DNA of 41,849 nt from an uncultured Bryobacteraceae bacterium. Its GTDB lineage: Bacteria; Acidobacteriota; Terriglobia; Bryobacterales; Bryobacteraceae. The stretch is taken from NCBI GenBank assembly GCA_937920635.1, contig CAKZUE010000055.1, positions 1 through 41,849 of the forward strand. The letters run 5' to 3'. The notes beneath the pieces are model-generated. The model had not been told where the DNA came from and made no database searches. It worked only from the letters and a program-made list of their open reading frames with translations. A program made the position numbers and the translations under genes. This document shows, piece after piece, positions 24,489 through 37,747 of the stretch (position 1 is its first letter; each line of letters starts with the position of its first letter).

Positions 24489-25859
24489 ATGGTGACACAG
24501 GTGCTGGCGCTCGCCCTCTGGTGGGGCGCGCAGCAGCCGCCTGGCGTCCAGGACCTGGACTATCAAATTTACTCCGAACCGCCCCGGCTGCTGCTGAACC
24601 AGCGCCGCCTGCGGCTGCTGAAGCGGGAGAGGGAGCGCGAGTCCATCCGCTGGCAGCAGTTTGACACACTGATGCGCGGGCGCGCCCGCATGAGCGAACC
24701 CGGCTTCGCGCTAGCGCTGTGGGGCGCGGTCGCCGGGCAACCCGGCGCCTGCCGCGAGGCCGCCGAATGGGCGTCCAGAGCCAACGCCGCCGATCCCGCC
24801 CAGCTTCGCCAGATCGCGCTCGTCTACGACTGGTGCCAGCCCCAGGCAGGCGAAGCGCTCACCCAGATGATGGCGCGGAAGCTTGCCGCGGCGCTCTCCT
24901 CCCGCGCCGGCGATGCGCGCCATGTCCGTTCCCTGGCTTTTGCCGCCATCGTCATGGCCGACTCCGAACCAAAGGCTTCCGAGGCGGCCTTGCGCTACGC
25001 CGTCGAAGCCTGGTGGCAGCGCCGGATCGCTCCGGATCTTCGGCGCGGGGCTTTCCCTTTTTCCACCCGCGAGCAGCTCTATGCCATGACGGAGTTTCTG
25101 CATGTGATCCGGGATAATCTCCGTCTGGATTTGCGGGAAGGCCTGGATCAATGGTTTGAGGAATTGCCGCCCTTGCTGCTTCTTTCTTACTACCCTCAAC
25201 CTTGGCCAGCCGCCGAAAATGAGTACCGGATTCCCGCTTATTGGGAACCCGGCGAGCCAGATTTGCGCGAGGCCATTTTTTCCCGTGCCGCCGAATTCGC
25301 CCTCGTCGCTTACGACGCCAACGCCCGGCCGCACCAGTTCCTCCAGGGCTGGCTGATGATGGACCGTTTCCTGATGCGCGGCGAGTCCGGCATCGCGTAC
25401 GAGTTCCTCTGGGCCAACCCCTATCAGCCGGGGCTCAGCTTCACCTATATGCCCGACGTGTTCCATGGCCGGGGACGGCTGCTGGTCCGTTCCAGTTGGG
25501 AGGAAGACGCTGCGTGGTTCGGGCTGTGGGAGGGGCGGGCGCAACTGTTTCTGGGCGGCAAGCGCATTCTGGTGCGGCCGGAGGCGCAGCCGCGCCCGCT
25601 GGAGCTGGGGCCGGTGCGGGTGTTGTTCGCGCCCGGAGGGCTTCCATTTGAAACGGGGTGGCTGCCGCCGCCTGAGGAGGGCGAGAAGGCGGTTGAAGAG
25701 GTGGCCTTTATCGTCGGTCTCGAAAGGGAGATGCGCTACGAGGTCGAAGTGGACGGCGAGGAGATGTTCGAAGCGGCCTCCGATTCCGGCGGGATTCTCG
25801 AACTGCGCTTTCAGCCGGGGCGCAAGGCTGGAGTGCGGATCCGGAAAGCGCAACGGTAG
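24489..25859 (+). CDS. Secreted protein, possibly heparinase/alginate-lyase-like
   Basis: A 456-residue protein of uncertain function. A short hydrophobic start (VTQVLALALWWGA) suggests export. PPRLLLNQRRLRLLKRERERESIRW (about 31-55) is like the start of alpha/alpha-toroid polysaccharide lyases (PRL...L..LR). The middle is helical with many Trp/Tyr residues, and the C-terminal third is beta-rich: FHGRGRLLVRSSWEEDAAWFGLWEG resembles the heparinase II/III C-terminal sheet. I cannot point to catalytic residues, so lyase activity is only a suggestion. The ATG at 24489 has AGAGGTG close upstream. It stands alone; the 274 bases after it hold no gene. Confidence 0.72.
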   Translation: MVTQVLALALWWGAQQPPGVQDLDYQIYSEPPRLLLNQRRLRLLKRERERESIRWQQFDTLMRGRARMSEPGFALALWGAVAGQPGACREAAEWASRANAADPAQLRQIALVYDWCQPQAGEALTQMMARKLAAALSSRAGDARHVRSLAFAAIVMADSEPKASEAALRYAVEAWWQRRIAPDLRRGAFPFSTREQLYAMTEFLHVIRDNLRLDLREGLDQWFEELPPLLLLSYYPQPWPAAENEYRIPAYWEPGEPDLREAIFSRAAEFALVAYDANARPHQFLQGWLMMDRFLMRGESGIAYEFLWANPYQPGLSFTYMPDVFHGRGRLLVRSSWEEDAAWFGLWEGRAQLFLGGKRILVRPEAQPRPLELGPVRVLFAPGGLPFETGWLPPPEEGEKAVEEVAFIVGLEREMRYEVEVDGEEMFEAASDSGGILELRFQPGRKAGVRIRKAQR

Positions 25860-26133
25860 CGGGCACGCTCCTGTTTGGACGGCTCACTCTTGAAAAACGC
25901 GCGTGCCTTGGCATAGCGCCGCGCTGGCGGCCCCCTGGCGCGGAAAGCGGAACCTGGCGCGGTTCAGTGCCGCGAGCGAAACGGCCGCAGGCCGCGGAAG
26001 CAAGCGGTTGCGGCGGGGCCAGCCGTGGCGTGCGAAACCGCGCGGGAACCGCTTTCTCCGGGCGCGTTCACCCTTCAGTCGCGGCACAGAGAACAGCCAG
26101 CGGACGGTTGGGCTACGGTTCTGATGATGGCTG

Positions 26134-27426
<1,293 letters not shown>

Positions 27427-27499
27427 TTGCACCCCCGAGCGAAAATCGCGGCGAATGAAGACGCCGACACTCCATGCGTATCAAATGACGCGGCCCCGG

Positions 27500-28867
27500 T
27501 CAAATGGTGACATTCGGATCTGGAAATAACGTGCCGGGGCTGAGCCGCCAACGGGGGTCGAGGCGGGACTTGACGGCGCGCATCGAGGCGATCTCGGCCG
27601 GGGAGAACATGAGCTCCAGCAGCGCGCGCTTGCGCTTGCCGAGGCCGTGCTCGGCGCTGACGGTGCCGCCGAGGCGCACGGCTTCGCGGGCGGCGTCGAG
27701 CATCCAGGCGCGGCCGCGCGCGGCGTCGCCGGCCGTCTCGGGCAGGATGTTGACGTGGACGTGGGCGTCGCCGATGTGGCCGTAGATGGTGTAGCGCCCG
27801 GCGAAGCCGCTGGCGAGCTCCCGCCGGTAGAACTCCATCATCTCCGCGTTGCGCTTGAGCGGCACGGCGAAGTCGGAGCTGATTTTTTCAAAGCCGCGGC
27901 TGCGCACCCGCGCGTTGACGGCTTCCGGCAGGGCGTGGCGGAAGGCGCGGAAACGCTCGCGCCCGGCGGCCGTGGTTTCGAACCAGGATTCTTCCAGCGC
28001 ACCCGCCGCGGCGAGCCTTTCGAGCCACATATCAATGGGGTCGCCTTCCAGACCGTCGAGCTGCTGCTCGATCATGAGGCAGGCGCGGGCGGAAGGGGGC
28101 ACGGGGGCGGCGGCATCCTGCCGCAGCACCTCGAGCGAGGCCTCGTCCATGAATTCGAGCATGCGCAGTTGCGGGACGGGGCGCCACTGATCCACGGCCG
28201 CCAGCGCAGCGTCCAGGTCCGGGAAGAAAACGACGCCGGACAGCAGGGCCTCCGGCTGGGGCAGCAGGCTGAGTTCGGCTTCCGCGATGAGGGCGAGCGT
28301 GCCTTCGCTGCCGCAGAGCAGATCGATCCATGTGGCGTTTTCGGGCAGGAAGTAGCCGGCGGTGTTCTTGGTTGTTTCGGGCTGGCGCACGGGCTGATAG
28401 GGGAAGTCGAGCGGCTCGCCGCGGCGGAACGTGCGGACCGAGCCATCGGCGAAAACGGCGGTGAGAGAGAGCAGGTGGCGGCGGGTGGAACCGTAGAGGA
28501 AGCTGCGCGAGCCGCTGGCATTGGTGGCGATGTTGCCGCCGATGGAAGCGGTCCACTCGGTGGGATCGGGGGCGTAAAACTGGCCGGTGCGGGCGGCGGC
28601 GGCCTGGAGTTCTTTAAGAAGCACGCCGGCGCCGGCGGTGGCGCGGCCGCGGCTGATTTCGAGGCGGCGGAGGCGCTCGGTGGAGACCAGCCAGCCCCCC
28701 TGAGGGCAGCGTCCGCCGGTGATGCCGGTGCCAGCGCCGGAGGGCGTGACGGCAGCGCCCAGAGCAGCCGCGCGCTGCATGGTGGAGGCCAGCTCCTCGA
28801 CAGAGGCCGGGGCCAGGATGCAATCGGCGCAGCCCTGGTAGCCGGAGGCGTCTTCGACGGCGACCAC
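27500..28867 (-). CDS. FAD-linked oxidase (GlcD/D-lactate dehydrogenase family)
   Basis: A 455-residue FAD enzyme that oxidises 2-hydroxy acids such as glycolate or D-lactate. The PCMH-type FAD-binding domain is at about 12-190 (TPSGAGTGITGG, ASIGGNIATNASGSRSFLYG); the FAD-oxidase C domain follows with YGHIGDAHVHVNILPE and GGTVSAEHGLGKRKRALL. The start is a GTG at 28867, only 5 bases after the RNase J stop; longer upstream reading overlaps rnj and is a shadow. The N-terminus is shorter than E. coli GlcD by about 45 residues, mostly before the PCMH domain. No glcE/glcF partner is present, so it may act alone. Electron acceptor and substrate are unknown. Confidence 0.88.
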   Translation of the reverse strand: MVAVEDASGYQGCADCILAPASVEELASTMQRAAALGAAVTPSGAGTGITGGRCPQGGWLVSTERLRRLEISRGRATAGAGVLLKELQAAAARTGQFYAPDPTEWTASIGGNIATNASGSRSFLYGSTRRHLLSLTAVFADGSVRTFRRGEPLDFPYQPVRQPETTKNTAGYFLPENATWIDLLCGSEGTLALIAEAELSLLPQPEALLSGVVFFPDLDAALAAVDQWRPVPQLRMLEFMDEASLEVLRQDAAAPVPPSARACLMIEQQLDGLEGDPIDMWLERLAAAGALEESWFETTAAGRERFRAFRHALPEAVNARVRSRGFEKISSDFAVPLKRNAEMMEFYRRELASGFAGRYTIYGHIGDAHVHVNILPETAGDAARGRAWMLDAAREAVRLGGTVSAEHGLGKRKRALLELMFSPAEIASMRAVKSRLDPRWRLSPGTLFPDPNVTI

Positions 28868-28872
28868 GGCGG

Positions 28873-30543
28873 TCAGACCTCGAGGATGACAGGCAGCACG
28901 AGCGGGCGGCGCTGGGTCTGCTTGTTGAGGAAGCGCTTGAGGTCGGCGCGGATCTTTTCCTGAATCACGCCCCAATCGGAGCGCTCTTCGCTGGAAGAAC
29001 TCTCGACGGTGCGGATGACGACGTCGCGCGCGGCGGCCAGCAGATCGGCGCGGTCCTCGGGCGAGACGAAACCGCGGGTGACGATCTCGGGCAGGCCTTC
29101 GACGCGGCCGGAGTGCTTGTCGATGGCGATGATCGGGATGAGGAATCCGTCCTCGCTGAGGTGGCGGCGGTCGCGGATGACCATGTCCTCGACGACCTCG
29201 TCGATGGAGCCCGAGTCGATGCAGACACGGCCGACGGGGACGGTATCGCCGCGGCGGGCGCCCTGGTCGTCGATCACGAGCGTCTGGCCGGTTTCCAGGA
29301 CGAACGTGTCTTCGAGGCCGTAGTCGGACAGGTGGGAGGCAAGGGCGGCGTGCTTCGACATCTGCCAATACTCGCCGTGGATGGGCACGAAGTAACGGGG
29401 GCGGACGAGGTTCAGCAGGAGCTTGAGTTCCTCCTGAGAGGCGTGGCCGGAGACGTGGACGGGCGGGCTCATCTGGCCGGCCACGACTTCGGCGCCGCGG
29501 CGGGCCACATGGTTCATCATGCGGCCAATGGCCTTTTCGTTGCCCGGGATGATGCGGGCGCTGTGGACCACGAGGTCGCCGCGCTCGATGCGGAGGTGCT
29601 TATGGTTGTCCACGGCGACGCGGCTCATGGCCGACATCGGCTCGCCCTGGGTGCCGCTGACGATGGCGACGACGCGGTGGGGCGGGGCGCTCATGATGTC
29701 CTGCGGGCGCAACAGGAGGTTGTCGGGGATGCGCAGGAGGCCCAGGCTATGGGCGATTTCGGTGTAGCTGAGCATGCTGCGCCCGATAAAGGCCACTTTG
29801 CGGCCGCTCATGTGGGCGATGTCGAGGATCTGCTGGATGCGGTGAACGGAGCTGGCGAAGCAGGTGACCACCACGCGCCGCTGGGCCCGGTTGAAGATCT
29901 CTTCGAAGCGTGGCAGGACGGCCCGTTCGGAGGGCGTGTAGCCAGGGCGGTCGACGTTGGTGGAGTCCGATAGCAGCAGCAGGACCCCGCGCTTGCCGTA
30001 TTCGGCCAGCGAGTGCAGGTCGAAGAGTTCATTGTCGGTTGGAGTGGGGTCGATCTTGAAATCGCCGGTGTGGATGATGACTCCAAGGGGCGTGGTGATG
30101 GCCAGGGCGACGCACTGGACGATGGAGTGGGTGACGTGGATGAACTCGATCTGGAACGCGCCGAGGGTGATCTTCTCGCCCGGCTTGATGCGGTTCAGGC
30201 GGGCTTGGGCGGCCAGTTCGTGCTCTTCCAGGCGGCGCTCGACAAGGGCAAGAGTGAAGTCCGTGCCGTAGACGGGGACGTTGATCTCCGACAGCAGGAA
30301 GGGCACAGCGCCGATGTGATCCTCGTGGCCGTGGGTGAGCACCAGGCCGCGCACCATGTCCCGGTGCTGTTCGAGATAGGAGAAGTCCGGAGTGACGAGG
30401 TCGACGCCGAGCAGTTCGGCGTCGGGGAACATCATGCCGGCGTCGATGACGATGATGTCGTCGCCGTAGCGCAGGGCGAGGCAGTTCATGCCGAACTCGC
30501 CGAGCCCGCCGAGCGGAATCACTTGCAGCGTCTGATCAGCCAT
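28873..30543 (-). CDS. rnj: Ribonuclease J
   Basis: Zinc-dependent metallo-beta-lactamase/beta-CASP nuclease with endo- and 5'-exonuclease activity in mRNA decay and rRNA maturation. The 556-residue protein starts VIPLGGLGEFGMN and has the HGHEDH metal motif at 71-76, a later HTGDFK, SDSTNVDRPG, the beta-CASP segment, and the HVSGHASQEE and FVPIHGEYWQMSKHAALA blocks. The C-terminal oligomerisation domain ends in the expected basic tail (LKRFLNKQTQRRPLVLPVILEV). It is the first gene of a short operon with the FAD oxidase, behind a promoter at 30676-30704 and a long leader carrying a perfect hairpin. Confidence 0.95.
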   Translation of the reverse strand: MADQTLQVIPLGGLGEFGMNCLALRYGDDIIVIDAGMMFPDAELLGVDLVTPDFSYLEQHRDMVRGLVLTHGHEDHIGAVPFLLSEINVPVYGTDFTLALVERRLEEHELAAQARLNRIKPGEKITLGAFQIEFIHVTHSIVQCVALAITTPLGVIIHTGDFKIDPTPTDNELFDLHSLAEYGKRGVLLLLSDSTNVDRPGYTPSERAVLPRFEEIFNRAQRRVVVTCFASSVHRIQQILDIAHMSGRKVAFIGRSMLSYTEIAHSLGLLRIPDNLLLRPQDIMSAPPHRVVAIVSGTQGEPMSAMSRVAVDNHKHLRIERGDLVVHSARIIPGNEKAIGRMMNHVARRGAEVVAGQMSPPVHVSGHASQEELKLLLNLVRPRYFVPIHGEYWQMSKHAALASHLSDYGLEDTFVLETGQTLVIDDQGARRGDTVPVGRVCIDSGSIDEVVEDMVIRDRRHLSEDGFLIPIIAIDKHSGRVEGLPEIVTRGFVSPEDRADLLAAARDVVIRTVESSSSEERSDWGVIQEKIRADLKRFLNKQTQRRPLVLPVILEV

Positions 30544-30585
30544 GAGTGGGGGGAGTCTCCTGAAAATACAAGGCTAACACGCAAA

Positions 30586-30609
30586 GGGCCCGTCCCTTGG
30601 GACGGGCCC
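30586..30609 (-). other. Perfect hairpin in the rnj 5' leader
   Basis: GGGCCCGTCCC (30586-30596) and GGGACGGGCCC (30599-30609), 11-bp arms with a 2-base centre. On the minus strand it is followed by TTTGCG, so it looks like a weak terminator or attenuator within the roughly 126-base rnj leader. A second hairpin, CGGTC-GCGA-GACCG on the minus strand with a GNRA loop, lies upstream (30642-30655). Confidence 0.6.
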
Positions 30610-30675
30610 GTTCTGATGTTCAATGGGAGAAACAGATTCGACGGTCTCGCGACCGAAAAACCTGTATGTGATTTG

Positions 30676-30704
30676 AGCGTAGACGGTGGCAAACGGCTTG
30701 TCAA
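30676..30704 (-). promoter_or_regulatory. rnj promoter
   Basis: Minus strand TTGACA (30699-30704), 17-base spacer, TACGCT (30676-30681); start near 30669. The rest of the 423-base gap (30705-30966) has no gene: an AT-rich patch at about 30728-30760 and a CCCGC/GCGGG hairpin (30946-30960) that may weakly terminate the next gene upstream. Confidence 0.65.
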
Positions 30705-30966
30705 GAAAAATTGGCCGCCGGGCAAAATCGGCAATAACTATTTGATAAATAAAGACTTGCTGGCCTTGGGTGCGGCTCGCTGCGGGTGCGCCACCTGGTC
30801 AGGACCCGCCAGTTTGCCGCCAGGTTTTGCCTCTAACTTTGAGATATCGGGTGGCTTATTCCACTTGTTGGGCGCATCGTGGTTCTTTGGGCGCTGATCA
30901 GGGCTTCCAAGAATACTGATGTACCCTATTGATATTGTGTAGATTCCCGCGATTGGCGGGGGGCTC

Positions 30967-31925
30967 TCAATCGATGCGGATCACCGTGTAGGGATCGTCG
31001 TTTCCATACAGGCGGATGCGCCGGCGGCGGGCGAGGGCGGCGAAGAAGGCGAAGACGGCGCCGCCACCCAGACAGACGAGCAGGAGGACTCCGGTGAGCT
31101 TGAAGATGCCAATCAGGAGCCCGAAGACGTCGGGCATGGGCGGGGGACCAGTGGCCTCGTTCCGGACCACTTCAGCTTTCCACTCCAGGGCGTCGAGAAC
31201 AGGCCTGGCGAGGGCTTCCGGAGCCCCGGGGGGAAAGACAGCAACGAGGACATAGGAGCGTTTGACGAGCCATCCGGGCTGTCTGCGGAACTCGGCCTCT
31301 TTCAGCCGGGCAAGCTGCGGGGTGTGGAAGTAGAAGATGGCGTAATCGGTGATGGTGGAGCCGAGTTCGAGCTTGCTGGCCTGGATCTCGGCGCCCTCCT
31401 CAAAACCGGCCAGGGAGGCGGGCATCCAGGGGAGGAACTTTTCCAGCGAGCGGAGACCGAGCAGGTAGCGCTCGCTGTTGCGGACGAGGCCTCTTTCGGG
31501 GAGGTAGGCGGGCAGGTAAGACAGGCCGCCCCCGGAGCGCATGGCAGGGGCGAGCCGGGAAAGCTCCTCGAGTTCCCTGGGCAGGGGGCGCCAGCCCTCG
31601 AACAGGAAGACGTAGTTGAGGCGCGCGAGCATGAGTCCGCCGGGGGTGACACAACTGGTGAGGGAATCGCGGACGGGCGTGCACTTCGGGGGGCGGCTGG
31701 CCTGGTACCAGGCAAGGGCGCCGGTGGCATCCTGAAACCGCCAGGCGGAGGCGGCGAATCGGCCGACGGGGCCGTCATAGAGGGCGCGTTCGGCGGCTTC
31801 GCCGCCGTATTCAGCCCAGAGCTGGGCGTCTTCGGGTTCGATGGGAGCGGAGTTCAGCCTTTTCGATCCGTGCCAGGTTTCCGGCCAGATGCCGGCCCAG
31901 GCGCAGGACGCGGCCAGCAGGAGGA

Positions 31926-31941
<16 letters not shown>
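30967..31941 (-). CDS. Secreted, membrane-tethered DUF6599-like protein
   Basis: A 324-residue protein of unknown function. Signal peptide at 1-16 ([12 protein letters not shown]), a periplasmic domain (about 17-270) starting [17 protein letters not shown], and one C-terminal membrane helix (about 275-305, [37 protein letters not shown]) with a basic cytoplasmic end. The WPETWxGxxR start and the AWYQASRP segment remind me of the acidobacterial DUF6599 family; I am not certain of the number. Its ATG lies within the last codons of secA (16-base overlap, different frame), so it is translated with secA. A link to export is possible but not shown. Confidence 0.8.
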
Positions 31942-34790
<2,849 letters not shown>

Positions 34791-34886
34791 GGATCAGGGG
34801 CTTTCTCTTCATTCTAACGCACGGGTGCGGGAAAGCCGCCCTGCAGGAGGGTGAGTGATCCGGAAAGAGCGGGGGCGGAGAAGGAA

Positions 34887-34916
34887 CGCGCGGCCCGCCA
34901 GCGGACGGGCCGCGCG
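34887..34916 (-). terminator. Terminator-like hairpin after the molybdopterin operon
   Basis: CGCGCGGCCCG (34887-34897), loop of 8, CGGGCCGCGCG (34906-34916): 11 bp, perfect. On the minus strand it is followed by TTCCTTCTCC, a pyrimidine run rather than a pure T-run, so termination is probable but not certain. Confidence 0.6.
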
Positions 34917-34923
34917 GGCGGGG

Positions 34924-37149
34924 TCACTCCGCCGGTTCGATCGCTACCATGCAATCCATGACGCAGCCCGAGCCGAGCCAGTTGCCGTGCTGGTAAGCCT
35001 CGTCGATGGACTGAGCGGGCACCAGTTCGTTGTCCGTGAAGCCTTTTCCGCCGGCGACGCTGAGCCAGGGGGACTTGTGGCCGAAGCCGTGAGGCACGAC
35101 GACGACATCCGGCCGGACCGTTTCGGTGATCCGGGCGGGGGCAACGCCCTCGCCGGCGCGGGAGCGGACGCGCACGAGTGCGCCGTTGCGGATGCCGTGT
35201 TTCTGCGCCGCGGAGGGATGGATCTGGACGTAGGAATCCCCGCCGATTTCGTTCAAAATCGGGTTGTTTTGGGTCATGTTCCGTTTGTGCTCGCCAGGAA
35301 GCACAGTGATGAGATAGTAGGGATATTCTGCGCTTGGCAGATCTCTCTTGGGCCGCCATTGCGGAAGAGGATCGTACTTTTTCGCGGCGAACTCAGGGAT
35401 GTAGATCTGACATTTTCCCGTGGCTGTTGCGAAAGAAGTTCTGGGCGTAAAGGGCTGCTCTTTGGCGAAAAAACCCTTCTTGCGGAAGTCGGCGAAGCTC
35501 TCCCCGACGCCAGAACGCCGGACCTGCTCGTCGAGGAGCTCGCTGCTGCTCAGCCAGGAGCCGTCTTCCTTCCTGAAATACTCCGGCGCCAGCCGCTTGC
35601 CCAGTTCGAGAGCGATGTAGCCGGCGCTCTTGGCTTCAAACGGCGCCGGTGTGACCGGTTGGCGGACGACGACGAACGGGGACTTGGCGTTGTAAGTGCG
35701 GGAGACGAGGTCGCTGCCCTCGAGGAACATGGTGCTCGGCAGAACGATGTCGGCGTAGTACATGGCGTCCATCGGCAGGATGTCCACCAGCACCATGAAA
35801 TCCACGGTCTTCAGCGCTTCCGCCAGGCGCCGGTAGTTGGGGAAGCTGTGGAGGTGGTAGTTCGTCCACCAGAGGAATTTCACCCGCCCCGGGTAGACGC
35901 GGGTCATGCCGTCAGCCAGGGTGGAGAACATGCCGTAGTTGCCCGCCAGCGGGAGTTTTTCCCTTCCGTCGACGCGTTTTGCAGGAAGCTTGGGATAGGC
36001 GGGCGGCTTCCAGATGGAATCGAGGCTCGGGATCGACACGGTCCGGGGGAAATAGTGCCCGCCGGGGCGGTCGATATTGCCGGCGAGGATGTTGAGGATG
36101 GCGATGGCGTGGCACATCGGGGCGGCATTCTCGTAATTGGCCGCCAGCGTCTTCTTGTGGAGTGGCGCTACGGCCGGCCTGCTGGTCCCGAATTCCCGGG
36201 CCACGCGCCAGATCACGGAGGCGGGGACATCGCTCTCTTTCTCGGCCCATTCCGGTGTGAATTGCGAGAAATGAGAGCGGATATCCGCTTCATATTCCTT
36301 GAAATTAGTGTAATTGCCGACAAACTCTTTGTCGTACAGGTCTTCTTTCAGGAGGACATGGATCATGGCCAGGGCGATGGCCAGATCGCCGCCGGGACGG
36401 ACGGGGTGCCACTCGTCGCTGAACTTGCCGGTGACGGTGAACTGAGGGTTGAAATTAACGACGCGCGCCCCGTTCTCTTTGGCGTGCAGCAACTGGTTGG
36501 CAAGCACCAGCTTGGCGCGGGTCATAAAGTCCCAGCCGAACAGGACGATGTACTTCGCGTTTTCCAGGTCCCAGGCGAAGCTGTGGGCGCCAATGGTCCG
36601 CTGGGAGACCACGATGTCGACGCCGTAGCACAAGTCGTTGTGGTCGACCCGCTCGATGCCCAGGGCGCTGTACAGCCGGGCGAACCACGCCGGGCTGCCG
36701 CGGGAGATGGCCAGCAGCGCCTCGAGGCCGTATTTGTCGCGGATCTCGGTGAACCGGGCGGCGATGGTGTCCAGGGCCTCATTCCAACTGATGCGCACCC
36801 AGCCAGGATCCTCCTCGACGCCCTTCTTCGGGTTGGTGCGCTTCATGGGGAACTTCAGGCGGTCGGGATCGTTCTTGATCCAGGCCGATGCCGTTCCCTT
36901 GGCGCAGAGGCGGCCTTCGTTATGGGGATCTTCGGGCAGGCCCTGAAGAAACCGGATCGCGCCGTCCTTGACGGTGGCGCGCATGCCGCAGGCGGAATCG
37001 CAGATGCCGCAGGAGGTCACAATCGTCTCCGGCGGGTACAGAGCGGGCTGGGCGGGTTCGAAGTAGCCGGCGAACGCCTCCTGCCAGGGCGTCAGTTGCA
37101 GTGCCGCCGCCGCGCCGGCGCTTTGAAGAACACTTCTTCTGGTGATCAT
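34924..37149 (-). CDS. Tat-exported molybdopterin oxidoreductase catalytic subunit (Psr/Phs-like)
   Basis: A 741-residue catalytic subunit of the DMSO-reductase family, in the polysulfide/thiosulfate/tetrathionate/arsenate reductase branch. A Tat signal is present (TRRSVLQSAGAAAAL). An N-terminal [4Fe-4S] site is C47-C50-C54-C82. The likely molybdenum ligand is C174 in HNDLCYG, as expected for Psr/Phs-type enzymes rather than Ser- or Asp-ligated ones. The cofactor-binding C-terminal domain (VQIHPSAAQKHGIRNGALVRVRSRAG) is intact. The substrate cannot be read from sequence. The SD GAGGAGG overlaps the stop of the FeS gene upstream. No NrfD/PsrC membrane subunit is in this operon. Confidence 0.9.
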   Translation of the reverse strand: MITRRSVLQSAGAAAALQLTPWQEAFAGYFEPAQPALYPPETIVTSCGICDSACGMRATVKDGAIRFLQGLPEDPHNEGRLCAKGTASAWIKNDPDRLKFPMKRTNPKKGVEEDPGWVRISWNEALDTIAARFTEIRDKYGLEALLAISRGSPAWFARLYSALGIERVDHNDLCYGVDIVVSQRTIGAHSFAWDLENAKYIVLFGWDFMTRAKLVLANQLLHAKENGARVVNFNPQFTVTGKFSDEWHPVRPGGDLAIALAMIHVLLKEDLYDKEFVGNYTNFKEYEADIRSHFSQFTPEWAEKESDVPASVIWRVAREFGTSRPAVAPLHKKTLAANYENAAPMCHAIAILNILAGNIDRPGGHYFPRTVSIPSLDSIWKPPAYPKLPAKRVDGREKLPLAGNYGMFSTLADGMTRVYPGRVKFLWWTNYHLHSFPNYRRLAEALKTVDFMVLVDILPMDAMYYADIVLPSTMFLEGSDLVSRTYNAKSPFVVVRQPVTPAPFEAKSAGYIALELGKRLAPEYFRKEDGSWLSSSELLDEQVRRSGVGESFADFRKKGFFAKEQPFTPRTSFATATGKCQIYIPEFAAKKYDPLPQWRPKRDLPSAEYPYYLITVLPGEHKRNMTQNNPILNEIGGDSYVQIHPSAAQKHGIRNGALVRVRSRAGEGVAPARITETVRPDVVVVPHGFGHKSPWLSVAGGKGFTDNELVPAQSIDEAYQHGNWLGSGCVMDCMVAIEPAE

Positions 37150-37161
37150 GGTCTCGCCTCC

Positions 37162-37707
37162 TCAGGAACGCCACGTCTCTTTCACGAATCGGACATGCGG
37201 CTGCATCTGCCGGGGGAAGTGGAAGCCCGGCATGCGGTCAACGCCTTTGCCCTGAATCTCGTCCCATTCACCCCACTGCAACGCGCCTGTGGGGCAGACG
37301 GTAGCGCATGCCGGCTGGAGCCCCTGTTCGATACGGTCGAAGCACATGGTGCACTTGGTGGTCTTGCGGGTTGTGGGGTTCAACTGCGGAGCGCCGTACG
37401 GGCAGAAGACGTAGCACTGGCCGCAGCCGACGCAGCGCTCGGCATCAATCAGGACTATGCCATCGTCGCGGCGCCAGATGGCGCGCGCGGGGCACACTTT
37501 CTGGCAGAACGCGTTCTCGCAGTGGTTGCACGCCATGGAGACGGCAGTTGTCTGAACCACGGGAAACGTGCCGGACTCCTGCCGCAAGACGCGGCGCCAG
37601 CGCACGTTGACGCCTGTCTCCACCTGGTTCCATTGTTTGCAGGCTGCTTCGCAGGCGCTGCATTCGATACAACGTTTCGGATCGAACAGCCATCCGTATG
37701 ATTTCAT
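37162..37707 (-). CDS. 4x[4Fe-4S] electron-transfer subunit of the molybdopterin enzyme
   Basis: A 181-residue DmsB/PsrB-type ferredoxin subunit. Cysteine clusters: CIECSACEAACKQWN (about 13-27), CNHCENAFCQKVCP, CVGCGQCYVFCPYG, and CTMCFDRIEQGL followed by CATVCP; these fit four [4Fe-4S] clusters. It has no signal peptide and is probably carried out folded with the Tat-tagged catalytic subunit, as known for such complexes. It is the first gene of the operon, 12 bases before the catalytic gene. The short length and lack of a C-terminal membrane helix mean it cannot anchor the complex by itself. Confidence 0.92.
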   Translation of the reverse strand: MKSYGWLFDPKRCIECSACEAACKQWNQVETGVNVRWRRVLRQESGTFPVVQTTAVSMACNHCENAFCQKVCPARAIWRRDDGIVLIDAERCVGCGQCYVFCPYGAPQLNPTTRKTTKCTMCFDRIEQGLQPACATVCPTGALQWGEWDEIQGKGVDRMPGFHFPRQMQPHVRFVKETWRS

Positions 37708-37747
37708 AGGAGCACTCCCTGTCGCGGCGGCGCAGTGGCCGCCGTTA

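Noticed and set aside
23917-24495. A 192-codon plus-strand frame through the gap after the zinc-ribbon gene
   Set aside because: No domain, no good start, overlaps the zinc-ribbon gene and runs through clear inverted repeats and the 6S-like RNA.
28868-29368. Longer N-terminus for the FAD oxidase inside rnj
   Set aside because: That part is an Arg/Pro-rich antiframe of RNase J; the GTG at 28867 gives a proper PCMH domain.
34855-37701. A 948-codon plus-strand frame opposite the molybdopterin operon
   Set aside because: Antisense shadow of two well-supported genes; no domain.
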